64,000 bases of DNA from an uncultured Burkholderiales bacterium (GCA_903910745.1 CAIWAO010000067.1:62001-126000); one strand, 5' to 3'. Shown: positions 38,908 to 48,744, numbered from the stretch's first letter. Notes: generated by a model not told the origin, from the sequence alone. Program-made: numbers and translations.

Positions 38908-40287
38908 ATGGCAAAAGATAAAACAATTTATACCTGTACTGCGTGTGGCGGAACTAGCGCTAAGTGGCTTGGAAAGTGTCCTCACTGCGAGGAGTGGAAT
39001 ACGCTAATAGAAAGCGTTGAAGGTGGGGCTGGGCAAAGCAAGAATAGGTATAGCGGTGCTAAAAGCTTAGCACCGGCAAGTGCAGTTAGTCTATTGTCGG
39101 ATATAGAGGCCCAAGATGTTGATCGAACCCCAACCGGCATAGAAGAATTAGACAGAGTTTTGGGGGGCGGTATTGTCCCTGCTGGCGTTGTCTTAATTGG
39201 AGGGGATCCAGGCATTGGTAAATCAACGTTACTATTGCAGGCTTTAGATGCAATACAAAGACGCGGAGGCCACACTTTATACGTCACTGGTGAGGAGTCA
39301 GGCGCTCAAGTTGCAATGAGAGCAAGGCGGCTTGGCTTGGATAGAAGTGGAGTAAGTGTGTTGGCGGAGACGCAACTAGAAAAAATCATCGCAACCCTTG
39401 AAACTCAATCACCTAGTATCGCGGTTATAGACTCAATTCAAACCGTTTATTCAGAACTTCTGAGCAGTGCGCCTGGCTCGGTTTCTCAAGTTAGAGAATG
39501 TGCAGCGCATTTGACAAGGCTTGCTAAAACCAGCGCAATATCGATAGTTTTGGTAGGTCATGTAACTAAGGAAGGTGCTCTAGCAGGGCCTAGGGTGTTA
39601 GAGCACATGGTGGATACCGTTTTGTATTTTGAGGGCGAAACCCATTCTAGCTTTCGGTTAGTTAGAGCGATCAAGAATAGGTTTGGCGCTGTAAATGAAA
39701 TTGGCGTCTTTGCTATGACTGAACGTGGATTAAAAGGCGTTAGTAATCCTAGTGCTATTTTCTTGAGCCAACATGCAGAGCCAGTTGCCGGTAGTTGTGT
39801 AATGGTTACTTTAGAGGGGTCTAGGCCTTTACTGGTTGAGATTCAAGCTTTGGTAGACCAATCGGGCCCAAGCCCTAGAAGGTTGAGTGTGGGGCTGGAC
39901 CGTGATCGATTAGCAATGTTGCTAGCGGTTTTGCATAGACATGCAGGAGTTGCATGTATGGATCAGGATGTGTTTGTGAACGCGGTGGGAGGGGTCAGAA
40001 TTTCAGAGCCTGCAGCTGATCTGGCTGTATTGCTGTCGATTCAAAGTAGCCTAAGAGGGCGAGCGTTACCAAAAGGATTTATAGCTTTTGGTGAAATTGG
40101 GTTGGCCGGTGAGGTTAGGCCTGCGCCAAGGGGGCAGGACAGGTTGAAGGAGGCAGCTAAACTGGGTTTTTCAGTTGCGGTCATACCGAAAGCAAATGCA
40201 CCCAAAAAGCCAATAGAAGGGCTTACGGTGCACGCCGTAGACAGGGTGGATGAGGCAATGAACCTAGTGAGGGAGGGTCTTTTTTAA
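38908..40287 (+). CDS. radA: DNA repair protein RadA (Sms)
   Basis: RadA is a RecA-related ATPase that drives branch migration in recombinational repair. The 459-residue protein opens with a C4 zinc finger (CTACGG and CPHCEEW), then Walker A (GGDPGIGKSTLL), the RadA-specific KNRFG motif (KNRFGAVNEIGVF) and a C-terminal Lon-protease-like domain (GEIGLAGEVRPAP). The ATG at 38908 is chosen over the track's TTG two codons upstream. It is divergent from the MFS gene and followed by a small membrane protein gene. Confidence 0.97.
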   Translation: MAKDKTIYTCTACGGTSAKWLGKCPHCEEWNTLIESVEGGAGQSKNRYSGAKSLAPASAVSLLSDIEAQDVDRTPTGIEELDRVLGGGIVPAGVVLIGGDPGIGKSTLLLQALDAIQRRGGHTLYVTGEESGAQVAMRARRLGLDRSGVSVLAETQLEKIIATLETQSPSIAVIDSIQTVYSELLSSAPGSVSQVRECAAHLTRLAKTSAISIVLVGHVTKEGALAGPRVLEHMVDTVLYFEGETHSSFRLVRAIKNRFGAVNEIGVFAMTERGLKGVSNPSAIFLSQHAEPVAGSCVMVTLEGSRPLLVEIQALVDQSGPSPRRLSVGLDRDRLAMLLAVLHRHAGVACMDQDVFVNAVGGVRISEPAADLAVLLSIQSSLRGRALPKGFIAFGEIGLAGEVRPAPRGQDRLKEAAKLGFSVAVIPKANAPKKPIEGLTVHAVDRVDEAMNLVREGLF

Positions 40288-40365
40288 GGGGCTTAATAAA
40301 AATACAATATAACAGTGTTGAAAACCCCTTTAATGGGGAAAATTATCTGAATTAAGGGTCTTGTT

Positions 40366-40794
40366 TTGAATTCGTTCCTTGGGAAAACTGAAAAATATTT
40401 ATATCCATTGTTGGGAATAGGCTTGCTCGTCTTTGCCTATAGATCTTATGAATGGATGGGCATAGCCTTTGTTATCTCAGGGGGGGTGATGTGGGCCTTA
40501 TTGCATTTATCTCGAACGTTGCAAGTTTTTAAAAAAGCGGCTAACAGACCCATCGGTTATGTTGACAGTGCAGTCATGTTGAATGCTAAACTTAAAAAGG
40601 GTATGTCTTTATTGCATGTCATTGCGTTGACTAAAAGTTTGGGACAACAGGATGCTATTAAAGGAGCTGAAAACACTGAAAACAAGGAAAAAGAAGTCTT
40701 TTCCTGGCGTGATGGATCGGACTCTTTCGTTATTTGTGAGTTTGAAAACGGAAAACTCAGACATTTTCAAATGACTAGACCTGCACAAGATTAG
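40366..40794 (+). CDS. Small two-TM membrane protein, unknown function
   Basis: No function is assigned. The 142-residue protein has two hydrophobic helices near the N-terminus (YLYPLLGIGLLVFAYRSY and GIAFVISGGVMWALLHLS) followed by a cytoplasmic, charged domain. Similar proteins often follow radA in Burkholderiales and are sometimes misannotated as glycerate kinase; nothing here resembles that enzyme. It starts at TTG 40366 with AAGGGT at fitting distance, and no ATG occurs in frame until codon 28. Confidence 0.75.
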   Translation: MNSFLGKTEKYLYPLLGIGLLVFAYRSYEWMGIAFVISGGVMWALLHLSRTLQVFKKAANRPIGYVDSAVMLNAKLKKGMSLLHVIALTKSLGQQDAIKGAENTENKEKEVFSWRDGSDSFVICEFENGKLRHFQMTRPAQD

Positions 40795-40889
40795 TAGTTT
40801 TTTCATTCCAGAGGTACTTAAACAAGTAAAATGTCTGACTCAATTTGATAATTTAAAGAATGGCGCAAGGCGCTTGAAAGGAAAAAATA

Positions 40890-41828
40890 ATGAACCAGAT
40901 GCCCCCATCAATGGCAGACCGCGATGGAAAAATTTGGATGGATGGTCAATTGGTCGAATGGAGAGATGCCAAGATCCATGTTTTAACTCATACCCTTCAT
41001 TATGGGTGCGGAGTATTTGAGGGCATTAGAGCGTATCCAACATCCAAAGGTACGGCTATTTTTAGATTAGAAGATCATACTGAAAGATTATTTAATAGTG
41101 CCAGAATTTTGAGAATGAATATTCCATTTTCTAGGGATGCGGTGAATGAGGCTAACAAACAAGTCGTTAGAGAGAATAAATTAGAGAGTTGTTACATACG
41201 CCCACTGTCATGGATTGGGTCTCAAAAGTTGGGAGTATCGCCAAAGGGGAACACAATCCATTTAATGGTTGCTGCTTGGGCTTGGGGTGCCTACTTGGGC
41301 GAAGAGGGGCTAGAGTCTGGAATCCGAGTAAAGACTTCTAGTTATACACGTCACCATGTCAATATCACAATGACTCAGGCTAAAGCGGTGAGCAACTACA
41401 CCAATTCAATATTGGCTAATATGGAGGTAACCGAGGACGGATATGATGAGGCTTTACTCCTTGATACATCTGGCTTTGTAGCTGAAGGCGCAGGTGAGAA
41501 CATATTCATCATCAAGTCAGGCGTAATTTATACACCTGACTTGTCTGCTGGTGCTTTAAACGGAATCACAAGAAATACGATTTTTGAAATAGCTAAAGAC
41601 CTTGGCATTGAAGTGATCCAAAAGAGGATAACAAGAGATGAGGTTTATTTAGCTGATGAGGCCTTCTTTACGGGTACAGCCGCAGAGGTAACTCCTATTC
41701 GCGAGTTAGACAGAATTACGATCGGAGAGGGAAAGCGGGGCCCGCTGACCCACAAAATTCAATCCGCATTCTTTGACATTGTGAATGGACGCAATGCAAA
41801 GTACTCACATTGGCTTACTTTGGTCTAA
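40890..41828 (+). CDS. ilvE: Branched-chain amino acid aminotransferase
   Basis: IlvE transfers the amino group between branched-chain amino acids and 2-oxoglutarate, the last step of Ile, Leu and Val synthesis. It is a PLP fold type IV enzyme: HTLHYGCGVFEGIRAY lies near residues 34-49, the PLP lysine is Lys165 in MTQAKAVSNYTNS, and the cofactor-phosphate region is EGAGENIFI. The 312-residue length is typical. The stop codon overlaps the start of the next gene as TAATG. AAAGGAAAA upstream provides a ribosome binding site. Confidence 0.97.
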   Translation: MNQMPPSMADRDGKIWMDGQLVEWRDAKIHVLTHTLHYGCGVFEGIRAYPTSKGTAIFRLEDHTERLFNSARILRMNIPFSRDAVNEANKQVVRENKLESCYIRPLSWIGSQKLGVSPKGNTIHLMVAAWAWGAYLGEEGLESGIRVKTSSYTRHHVNITMTQAKAVSNYTNSILANMEVTEDGYDEALLLDTSGFVAEGAGENIFIIKSGVIYTPDLSAGALNGITRNTIFEIAKDLGIEVIQKRITRDEVYLADEAFFTGTAAEVTPIRELDRITIGEGKRGPLTHKIQSAFFDIVNGRNAKYSHWLTLV

Positions 41829-42046
41829 TGGCACACATGAATAATGAAGTAATTGTTTCATCCGATGACTTAAATGGGCACGGTGGTGTGTTTTGCCCGA
41901 ACCCCAAAGCTGATATGAAGCTTTGGAACTCTCACCCAAAGGTGTACCTAGACGTCTCTAAAACTGGATCTGCTAAATGTCCTTACTGCGGAAATTTGTA
42001 TACGCTGAAGCACAGCGAGAACGAGCACGTTGCCAAGCACCATTAA
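41828..42046 (+). CDS. Zinc-finger domain protein (zf-CHCC family)
   Basis: A 72-residue protein with a CHCC-type zinc-binding pattern: VFCPNP, a central His (SHPKVYLDV), and CPYCGNLYTL near the C-terminus, like the NDUFS6/zf-CHCC family. Its role in bacteria is not defined. The ATG at 41828 overlaps the ilvE stop (TAATG), indicating translational coupling; a later ATG three codons on is also possible. It overlaps waaF by 17 bp. The ilvE, zinc-finger, waaF order is familiar from Burkholderiales. Confidence 0.88.
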   Translation: MAHMNNEVIVSSDDLNGHGGVFCPNPKADMKLWNSHPKVYLDVSKTGSAKCPYCGNLYTLKHSENEHVAKHH

Positions 42047-43145
42047 TAGAACGCTAGTTATTGCACCCCAATGGATTGGGGATGCGGTTATGACTGAGCC
42101 GATGGTTCGTGCTTTAAGTTCTGCAGGTCACAAAGTAACAGTCGCGGTGTTACCCCATATTGCGCCCGTTTATCGCTCTATGAGCTGTGTTGATGAAGTA
42201 TTAGAGTGGTCCTTTAATAGAAAAGAATTGCAAATAGTTAAACGTTGGCAAATTGCAAACTCAATTAAAGGACAATTTGACAATGCAGTTATTTGCCCTA
42301 ATTCATTCAAAAATGCACTGATACCCTTTTTCTCTTCAATAAAGAATAGAGTGGGATATAAAGGTGAATTAAGAGGGTTTTTGTTATCCACAACGATTCC
42401 TAATCCAGATAAAACCGATCGGGGTTCAATGGTTAATTTCTATAAAAAGATTGCATTGAATGCCATTAAAAATACAGAAAATATTTTTAGGAAAAACTAC
42501 TTAGAACCGAATTATTCTGAGTCGCTCAAAGAGCCTTTGCAGGGCTTAGATCCAGTACATACACTATTAAGTTCTCCAGAAGAAACGCCGTTACTTACAT
42601 TAGATGCAAAAAATTTAGAAAACACGTTAAATGACTTCAGGCTAGCGAAGATGAGCTATAGCGTGTTGGCCCCTGGCGCAGAGTATGGATCTGCTAAGAG
42701 ATGGCCCATAGAGTATTTTGCGCAATTAGCCATCAATATGAGCCTTGGTGGATCAAAAATTGTATTGATGGGATCACATAGTGACGTGCAGGAGTGTCTT
42801 CAAATTGAGAAAGTTTGTAAGTCAAGGAGTGTGGAAGTGACTAATTTGTCGGGACAAACAGATCTTACTCAGGCTATTGCTTTAATTGGTGGCTCAAACG
42901 GAGTGATTTCAAATGACTCCGGGTTGATGCATATTGCTGCGGCTTTAAAGAGACCGCAGGTCGCTATTTTTGGTTCATCAAGTCCGCTACATACTCCACC
43001 ATTGAATAAATTGGCTAAAGTGCTTTGGTTATCGCTTGAGTGCTCACCTTGCTTTAAGAGGATCTGCCCCTTAGGCCATCTTAATTGTCTAAAAAATATA
43101 ACAGTTGCAGAGGTTGAAAGGGCGTTTGATCTTATTAGAGGTTAA
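42030..43145 (+). CDS. waaF: Lipopolysaccharide heptosyltransferase II (WaaF)
   Basis: WaaF adds the second heptose to the inner core of lipopolysaccharide using ADP-heptose. The 371-residue GT9-family protein begins NRTLVIAPQWIGDAVMTEP, matching the family's VIGPSWVGDMVMSQ-type start. The nucleotide-sugar site is seen as LAPGAEYGSAKRWPIEYFAQLA and SNDSGLMHIAAALKRPQVAIFG. The start is TTG at 42030, inside the preceding gene, as no ATG occurs early in frame; translational coupling is likely. It is convergent with the histidine kinase gene. Confidence 0.94.
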   Translation: MPSTINRTLVIAPQWIGDAVMTEPMVRALSSAGHKVTVAVLPHIAPVYRSMSCVDEVLEWSFNRKELQIVKRWQIANSIKGQFDNAVICPNSFKNALIPFFSSIKNRVGYKGELRGFLLSTTIPNPDKTDRGSMVNFYKKIALNAIKNTENIFRKNYLEPNYSESLKEPLQGLDPVHTLLSSPEETPLLTLDAKNLENTLNDFRLAKMSYSVLAPGAEYGSAKRWPIEYFAQLAINMSLGGSKIVLMGSHSDVQECLQIEKVCKSRSVEVTNLSGQTDLTQAIALIGGSNGVISNDSGLMHIAAALKRPQVAIFGSSSPLHTPPLNKLAKVLWLSLECSPCFKRICPLGHLNCLKNITVAEVERAFDLIRG

Positions 43146-43157
43146 CAATTCTCCTTA

Positions 43158-44462
43158 CTACTCCTCGGACTTAAGTAATCTAATTACGAAAGAGCTTCCC
43201 CCCCCAGCGCGCTCAGCATAATGAACGCTTCCCCCGTGCCGTTCGCAAATGGTTTTGACGAGTGACAATCCTAGACCAGCCCCGGAACTGGTGCTGGTTT
43301 TTGAATTGAAATCAACTTGTTGTGATTTATGGGCTAACGTTCTTTTGGTTCTATAAAAAGGCTCAAAAATTTTCACTTGTTCATCGATTGGAACGCCGGG
43401 ACCGCGGTCTAGAACGGAAATCTTAATAAAAGATTGTTTGGTCACTTCCTCTGATGTAATTTGAACAAGTGGTATTTGATAATTTAGAGATGAATAATCG
43501 GAATGATGAAGAGCATTGTCAATTAGATTACGAATTGCTCTACGAATTAAAACCGGATTACCTCTTGTCATGTAACTTTGTGGATCGGTGCCCAGGTCAA
43601 GTTCAACATTGAATTGTGAACACTCCTCAGCTGCTAATCCAGAGAGATCAATCAACTCAAGTTCTCCCAAGTTGGACTGAGGCGCGTCAAGCCGGCTTGC
43701 AGTCAGTATTTCGTCAATCAATTGGTCTAGTTCTAGGACACTCCTGGCCATTTCATTTTTTAGATGATCAGGTGCCCCATCTCCTAAAAGCTCGAGAGCC
43801 ATTCGAATTCGAGCTAACGGTGTTCTCAGTTCATGTGAGGCATTGGCCAACAAAGATTTGTGTGAATTAACCAAAGATTGAATTTGATCGGCAGACTGAT
43901 TGAATTGCTGCGCCAAATAAGCTATTTCATCTCGTCCCTCTACTGGGATTCGGGTAGATAGTTGACCCTCCCCCCAAAGAGCTACGCTATGTTTTAAATT
44001 TTCTAGTCGACGAGTTAGTCTGCGAATAATGGGATAGGTTGCAAATGAAACACTTACTGCAACGATGATAAAAAGCCAAAGCCAACCGTACTTTCTTCGG
44101 TTCCAAAAAGAATGGGGTACACGGTGGGGCAAAAAAATATGTAGCCATGAGCCTTCAGTGGTTTGGACTAAAAATTCAGTACCAGGTCCATATTGTCCGT
44201 TAATAATATTGGTAGGATCGCTCTTTTGACTAGATAGGTCGCCCACCTTATCGTTAGACTGCGTTTGAGAAATGTTTCTTGGGCTAACAAAGCCGTGGGC
44301 AATAATTGTTCCCTCACTATTTCGTATGGTGATTTCGCGGGGGAGTGGTTGATGTGTAGCCCTATTGACCCACCCATACAGCACTGTCACAACAGTAATA
44401 GTAAGAACAAGAGCTAACCAGATCCGAAAATAAAGCTTTGTGGTGAGGGTTTTATAAAACAT
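43158..44462 (-). CDS. Sensor histidine kinase
   Basis: This is the membrane sensor of a two-component pair. The 434-residue protein has transmembrane helices at about residues 12-32 and 128-148 around a periplasmic loop, a HAMP linker (GEGQLSTRIPVEGRDEIAYLAQQF), the dimerisation/phosphoacceptor motif ASHELRTPLARIRMALE, and an ATPase domain with NLIDNALHHS, DRGPGVP and GAGLGLSLVKTICERHGG. It lies 4 bp downstream of its response regulator. The architecture is like RstB/CpxA-type kinases; the stimulus is unknown. Confidence 0.95.
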   Translation of the reverse strand: MFYKTLTTKLYFRIWLALVLTITVVTVLYGWVNRATHQPLPREITIRNSEGTIIAHGFVSPRNISQTQSNDKVGDLSSQKSDPTNIINGQYGPGTEFLVQTTEGSWLHIFLPHRVPHSFWNRRKYGWLWLFIIVAVSVSFATYPIIRRLTRRLENLKHSVALWGEGQLSTRIPVEGRDEIAYLAQQFNQSADQIQSLVNSHKSLLANASHELRTPLARIRMALELLGDGAPDHLKNEMARSVLELDQLIDEILTASRLDAPQSNLGELELIDLSGLAAEECSQFNVELDLGTDPQSYMTRGNPVLIRRAIRNLIDNALHHSDYSSLNYQIPLVQITSEEVTKQSFIKISVLDRGPGVPIDEQVKIFEPFYRTKRTLAHKSQQVDFNSKTSTSSGAGLGLSLVKTICERHGGSVHYAERAGGGSSFVIRLLKSEE

Positions 44463-44466
44463 TCAA

Positions 44467-45186
44467 TTAGTCTTGTTGTTTGGCAAAGACATAGCCAACT
44501 CCGCGGACGGTCAGAATTCTCTTTGGATTTTTAATATCTCTTTCAATATTTAGACGAATGCGCCCGATATGTACATCTATTGATCGATCAAACGCATCGA
44601 GCTCCCTCCCCCTGACAGATTCCATTATTTGGTCGCGACTTAGAACTCTACCGGCTCTTTCCGCAAGTACAAGCAACAAATCAAACTGGTAGGACGTTAA
44701 GTCACAGGGGATACTTGAGATGGATACTGTACGTGAATTCTTGTCAATCTCCAAAGAGCCAAATTTTAGAACTTCAGAGCTGTCTTCAATACTAGCCTCG
44801 TGGAAAGGGTTGCGTCTTCTTAAAATAGCTTTAATTCTGGCAAGCAACTCTCTGGGTTCAAAAGGTTTACCAATATAGTCATCTGCACCTAACTCTAGGC
44901 CTACAACTCTATCCATTGGATCGCCCTTGGCAGTTAGCATTAAAACAGGGGTGAAATTTATTGGCGTACTCAATGCACGAATTTTTCTACAAACCTCTAG
45001 ACCGTCAATGTCTGGGAGCATTAAATCAAGGATTACTAATCCAAAGGCCTTTGTGCTTTGTCCTAGCATTTGTAGGCCCTGTAAACCAGATGATGCATGC
45101 ACAACTTCAAATCCGGATTGGTGCAAATACTCTCTCACCATTTGTGCGAGTCTAAAGTCATCTTCAATAATTAATAATCGGTCCAT
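44467..45186 (-). CDS. OmpR-family response regulator
   Basis: This is the regulator partner of the histidine kinase 4 bp downstream. The receiver domain begins LLIIEDDFRLAQMV; the phosphorylated Asp is in VILDLMLPDIDG, and the switch residues lie in LTAKGDPMDRV and the conserved Lys of YIGKPFEPREL. The C-terminal winged-helix DNA-binding domain (about residues 140-239) ends with VDVHIGRIRLNIERD and VRGVGYVF. The start at 45184-45186 gives the usual MDRLLIIEDD; an ATG eight codons upstream is also open and cannot be excluded. Target genes are unknown. Confidence 0.94.
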   Translation of the reverse strand: MDRLLIIEDDFRLAQMVREYLHQSGFEVVHASSGLQGLQMLGQSTKAFGLVILDLMLPDIDGLEVCRKIRALSTPINFTPVLMLTAKGDPMDRVVGLELGADDYIGKPFEPRELLARIKAILRRRNPFHEASIEDSSEVLKFGSLEIDKNSRTVSISSIPCDLTSYQFDLLLVLAERAGRVLSRDQIMESVRGRELDAFDRSIDVHIGRIRLNIERDIKNPKRILTVRGVGYVFAKQQD

Positions 45187-45368
45187 ATTTTGACTTATTC
45201 GATTGAGCATGTAGAACTTTAGCCCAAAGCATTAAAACCATTAGCATGCCTTATTAAGCTAAATCTCATGTGAACTTAGAGTAAAGAAAAGTAAACCAAC
45301 CGAGATGTAACGATTGAGTTAATTTCCTTGGAACATCAAATTCATTGTGTGATAAACCGGTAGATAAA

Positions 45369-46703
45369 TCAGGTGAAATGTTCTGGTTTTTGTTTATTTA
45401 TGACTAAGATTAATAAAATCACTGGAATGCCCAAAAAAGCAGTGGCTATGAAAAAATATTGATATCCAAAGTGGTTCACAAAAACACCAGAAAATCCAGC
45501 TAAAAATTTAGGAATTAAAAGCATCACTGAGCTCAAGATTGCGTATTGTGTTGCTGAATACTCAATATTTACCAGTGAGGATAGATAGGCAATAAAAGCA
45601 GCAGATGCAATTCCGCCACTTAAATTGTCCATTGAGATAACACCAATTAAAGCTCGTACGTCGTGTCCGTACAAACTGAGCCATGAAAAAAGTAAATTGC
45701 TTAACGCACTCAGTATGGCCCCCCATAACAAAACACGCATAACTCCAAAACGCACTGAAAGAGAGCCCCCTATAAAAGCGCCCAATAAGGTCATTACAAC
45801 GCCGTACACTTTACTAACCGTTGCAATCTCGGTTTTGGTATATCCCATATCTACGTAAAAAGGATTTGCCATGATTCCCATCACGATATCACTAATTCGG
45901 TATGTGGCAATTAGGGCAAGGATAGTGAAAGCCCGCCATTTATAACGGATACAAAAATCTTTGAACGGTGCAAACAAAGTCGTGGCCAGCCAAGATTTGA
46001 AGTTGGGTGAGGCAGGCTTTGGAGTAAAAGCAGGTTCTCTAGAGAAAATCACGGTGACAGTTCCAACTAGCATAGAAGCTGCCATACAAAGATAGGCAAT
46101 TCTCCATCCGGAAGGGTTATAAGCATTGATATCCGCTGTGTTTGAGGTATTTAGAGAGGCGATCCAAAGGGCACCTGCTCCTGCCCATATCATGGCAATC
46201 CTGTAACCCGTTTGGTAGCATGCGGCAAGCGCTCCTTGCAACTCGGCACTGGCTGACTCAATTCGGTAAGCATCCAAGGCGATGTCTTGTGTAGCTGAAC
46301 CAAATGCGACAACAAGGGCGCATCCAACAAGTAATTCCAAATGAATTTGTGGATCAACAAAACCCATCCCAATTAAACCAATAATGATAATGAATTGAGC
46401 CATTAGCAGCCAGGCGCGTCTTCTTCCTAAGGCGCGCGATATGAAGGGCAGGTTAAGTTGATCAACAAGAGGAGCCCAAACCCACTTTAGACCGTAAGCC
46501 AAGCCTATCCAACTTAGAAAGCCAATCGTAGATAGGTCAACCGCTGCCTCTCTTAGCCTAAAGCTAAGTGTACCCAATACCAACAAAAGAGGTAGCCCAG
46601 CAGAAAAGCCAAGCGTCAACATCCTGAGGCTACCAGGTCGGAAATAAACTATTAACCAATCAGGTATCTGGAGGTGAGAAGTATCTTTGAAGTTTTTTAA
46701 CAT
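45369..46703 (-). CDS. ampG: Muropeptide permease AmpG-like MFS transporter
   Basis: AmpG imports GlcNAc-anhydroMurNAc peptides from the periplasm for cell-wall recycling. The 444-residue protein has about 12 hydrophobic helices and the family features LTLGFSAGLPLLLVLGTLSFRLREA at the N-terminus, WIGLAYGLKWVWAPLVDQ, and GSATQDIALDAYRIES. The AmgK-like kinase at 21483 could act downstream in the same recycling route. The gene is separate from its neighbours: divergent from the M48 protease gene, and 158 bp upstream of the response regulator start. Confidence 0.92.
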   Translation of the reverse strand: MLKNFKDTSHLQIPDWLIVYFRPGSLRMLTLGFSAGLPLLLVLGTLSFRLREAAVDLSTIGFLSWIGLAYGLKWVWAPLVDQLNLPFISRALGRRRAWLLMAQFIIIIGLIGMGFVDPQIHLELLVGCALVVAFGSATQDIALDAYRIESASAELQGALAACYQTGYRIAMIWAGAGALWIASLNTSNTADINAYNPSGWRIAYLCMAASMLVGTVTVIFSREPAFTPKPASPNFKSWLATTLFAPFKDFCIRYKWRAFTILALIATYRISDIVMGIMANPFYVDMGYTKTEIATVSKVYGVVMTLLGAFIGGSLSVRFGVMRVLLWGAILSALSNLLFSWLSLYGHDVRALIGVISMDNLSGGIASAAFIAYLSSLVNIEYSATQYAILSSVMLLIPKFLAGFSGVFVNHFGYQYFFIATAFLGIPVILLILVINKQKPEHFT

Positions 46704-46765
46704 TGTGTTATTGTCAACTATCTTTATTTAAATTATTCGGTTGATTAAAAGCTAAAGATTAAAGT

Positions 46766-47623
46766 ATGAAATTTTTTCAAAAACCCCCAAAAAATAACAA
46801 ATTTAAATTACTTACACTGTGCTTGTTGTTGATTTTTTTTCGAGTGGGGGCTGCCAGGGAAGGGGTCAATGTTGGGGCTGAATCTGCGTTTACCAATCTC
46901 GTTCCTGCTGAGCAGGTTGAACAAACAGCTAAACAACAGTATTATCAGCTCTTAAATGAAGCTAAATCTAACCGCGCATTAGCCGCATCCTCACATCCAT
47001 TATTCTTACAAGTTAGCGCCATTAGTCGCAGGTTAATTCCGATTGCGGTTACATGGAATAAGAGGGCTCAAAATTGGAAATGGGAAGTCAATGTCATAGG
47101 CTCCAATACAGTAAATGCTTTTTGCATGCCGGGCGGAAAAATTGCAGTTTATAGTGGCCTTTTGCAACAACTCAAATTAACTGACGACGAAGTCGCTATG
47201 GTTTTAGGTCATGAGATGACTCATGCTGTTCGTGAACATGCAAGGGAGCGAATGGGCAAAGGAGAGGTCACCCAAGGCGTGGCTGCGGTTGGAGGCTTCG
47301 TTGCGGCTCAGGTTTTTGGAATAGATCCAAGATTAACAGGCATGGTTGCACGACAAGGGTCAGAGTTGTTGTTATTGAAATTTAGCAGACAAGACGAGAC
47401 CGAGGCTGACTTAATCGGAATGGAACTCGCTGCCAGGGCGGGATATGACCCTAGAGCTGCAATAACGCTTTGGCAAAAAATGTCTCAAATGAACGGCAAT
47501 AGCCCCCCTCAATGGCTCAGTACTCATCCCGCCGCTCAGACCAGAATCAAAGAGCTTGAGAATAATTTGTCACGAGTTATGCCCCTTTATCAGCAGGCAA
47601 GAAAAAACCAAGGCTTGCCATAA
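46766..47623 (+). CDS. M48 family metalloprotease (periplasmic, LoiP/BepA-like)
   Basis: A zinc metalloprotease of the M48B group that probably acts in envelope protein quality control. An N-terminal signal segment (LLTLCLLLIFFRVGAA, about residues 15-30) suggests export; no clear lipobox Cys follows the hydrophobic run. The HExxH motif is HEMTH at residues 149-153, and the third ligand Glu is expected in DETEADLIGMELAARAGYDP. The protein ends soon after the STHPAAQTRIKEL segment and lacks the TPR domain of BepA. It is convergent with trhO. Confidence 0.92.
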   Translation: MKFFQKPPKNNKFKLLTLCLLLIFFRVGAAREGVNVGAESAFTNLVPAEQVEQTAKQQYYQLLNEAKSNRALAASSHPLFLQVSAISRRLIPIAVTWNKRAQNWKWEVNVIGSNTVNAFCMPGGKIAVYSGLLQQLKLTDDEVAMVLGHEMTHAVREHARERMGKGEVTQGVAAVGGFVAAQVFGIDPRLTGMVARQGSELLLLKFSRQDETEADLIGMELAARAGYDPRAAITLWQKMSQMNGNSPPQWLSTHPAAQTRIKELENNLSRVMPLYQQARKNQGLP

Positions 47624-47653
47624 TTGATTGGGTGAGAAGTCGGGTTATTTTTA

Positions 47654-48610
47654 TTAATTTAGATCGCCTACATGAGTCGAGTTTTTAATTGCAGCCAAAA
47701 CACACTGCTTTTGCCTCTCGCGAGCCTTAATTTTTTGCTCTTCAGTGGTTTGATCAAAACAGTTATCGCAACTCACACCCAATTCGAATTTGGCAGAATT
47801 TTCATTCTCTTTCGTGATTGGCTGTCTACATACTCTACACAAATGATACTGCCCTGGACGAAGTGCATGATCAACTGTAACTCTTTCATCAAATACAAAA
47901 CATTCCCCATTCCACAAGCTCTTATCTTGAGGGATTGTTTCCAGATATTTAAGAATACCTCCTTGTAAATGGTAAACCTCATCAAAACCAAGACTTTTCA
48001 TGTATGCAGTTGATTTTTCGCACCGTATACCTCCAGTGCAAAACATAGCTACTTTGGGCTTTTGATCTTGCAAAAGCATTGGCTGGTGTTTTACCCATTC
48101 AGCTAGTTCTGTAAACTTCCTAATTTTGGGGTCGATTGCACCCGAGAAAGTACCTAGTTCAACTTCGTAATCATTTCTGGTATCGATAAGGAAAACGTTG
48201 GGATCTTGAATGAGAGAGTTCCAATCCTCTGGTTTTACATACGTCCCTGTGTTGATATTGGGGTTAATATTAGGGACACCAAACGTTACGATCTCTTTTT
48301 TGAGTCTTACCTTCATTCTTCTGAATGGTTTGAGGTGTGTCCATGACTCTTTATGTTCTAGATCATGGAAGGCTGGATCCGATTTAAGAAAAGAAAGAAC
48401 GGCTCTGATATCATTTTCTAAGCCACTGATGGTACTGTTGATGCCTTCTCTTGCTAGTAATATGATGCCCTTGATATTGTGAGTTTCACAAAACTCAAGA
48501 ATAGGCTCTCTTTTTAACTCAAAGTCAGGTAAGTCCACAAATTTGTAGAATGCCGCAGTTAAAAACAAAGGCGGAGTTGGAGCGGTTTGTTGATCCAATT
48601 GATTAAACAT
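47654..48610 (-). CDS. trhO: tRNA uridine-34 hydroxylase TrhO (YceA, rhodanese family)
   Basis: TrhO hydroxylates U34 in some tRNAs in an oxygen-dependent way, the first step to 5-methoxy/carboxymethoxyuridine. The 318-residue protein has an N-terminal acylphosphatase-like domain (about 1-115), a rhodanese domain with active Cys in VAMFCTGGIRCEKS, and a Cys-rich C-terminal region (CRVCRQPI and SCDNCFDQT). The ATG at 48608-48610 is preferred over the track's TTG eight codons upstream. It is monocistronic. Confidence 0.94.
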   Translation of the reverse strand: MFNQLDQQTAPTPPLFLTAAFYKFVDLPDFELKREPILEFCETHNIKGIILLAREGINSTISGLENDIRAVLSFLKSDPAFHDLEHKESWTHLKPFRRMKVRLKKEIVTFGVPNINPNINTGTYVKPEDWNSLIQDPNVFLIDTRNDYEVELGTFSGAIDPKIRKFTELAEWVKHQPMLLQDQKPKVAMFCTGGIRCEKSTAYMKSLGFDEVYHLQGGILKYLETIPQDKSLWNGECFVFDERVTVDHALRPGQYHLCRVCRQPITKENENSAKFELGVSCDNCFDQTTEEQKIKARERQKQCVLAAIKNSTHVGDLN

Positions 48611-48744
48611 GTTGATTGAATTGCCTTGTATCAACCAAAGTGGTTATTTGGTTAAGGGAATTTCGATATTTTACCGCCAGTTCAGCGGGGCAAAATAATT
48701 GAAAAAATAAGACTTGATATAGCTCAAAATTAATGCTTAAATTT

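Noticed and set aside
40286-40340. Terminator after radA (AAGGGG ... CCCCTT and CCCC-tttaat-GGGG)
   Set aside because: Stems are short or have a 33-nt loop and lack a U-tract, so not supported as a terminator.
40366-40794. Glycerate kinase annotation for the small protein after radA
   Set aside because: The 142-residue two-TM protein has no kinase motifs; this is a known propagated misannotation.
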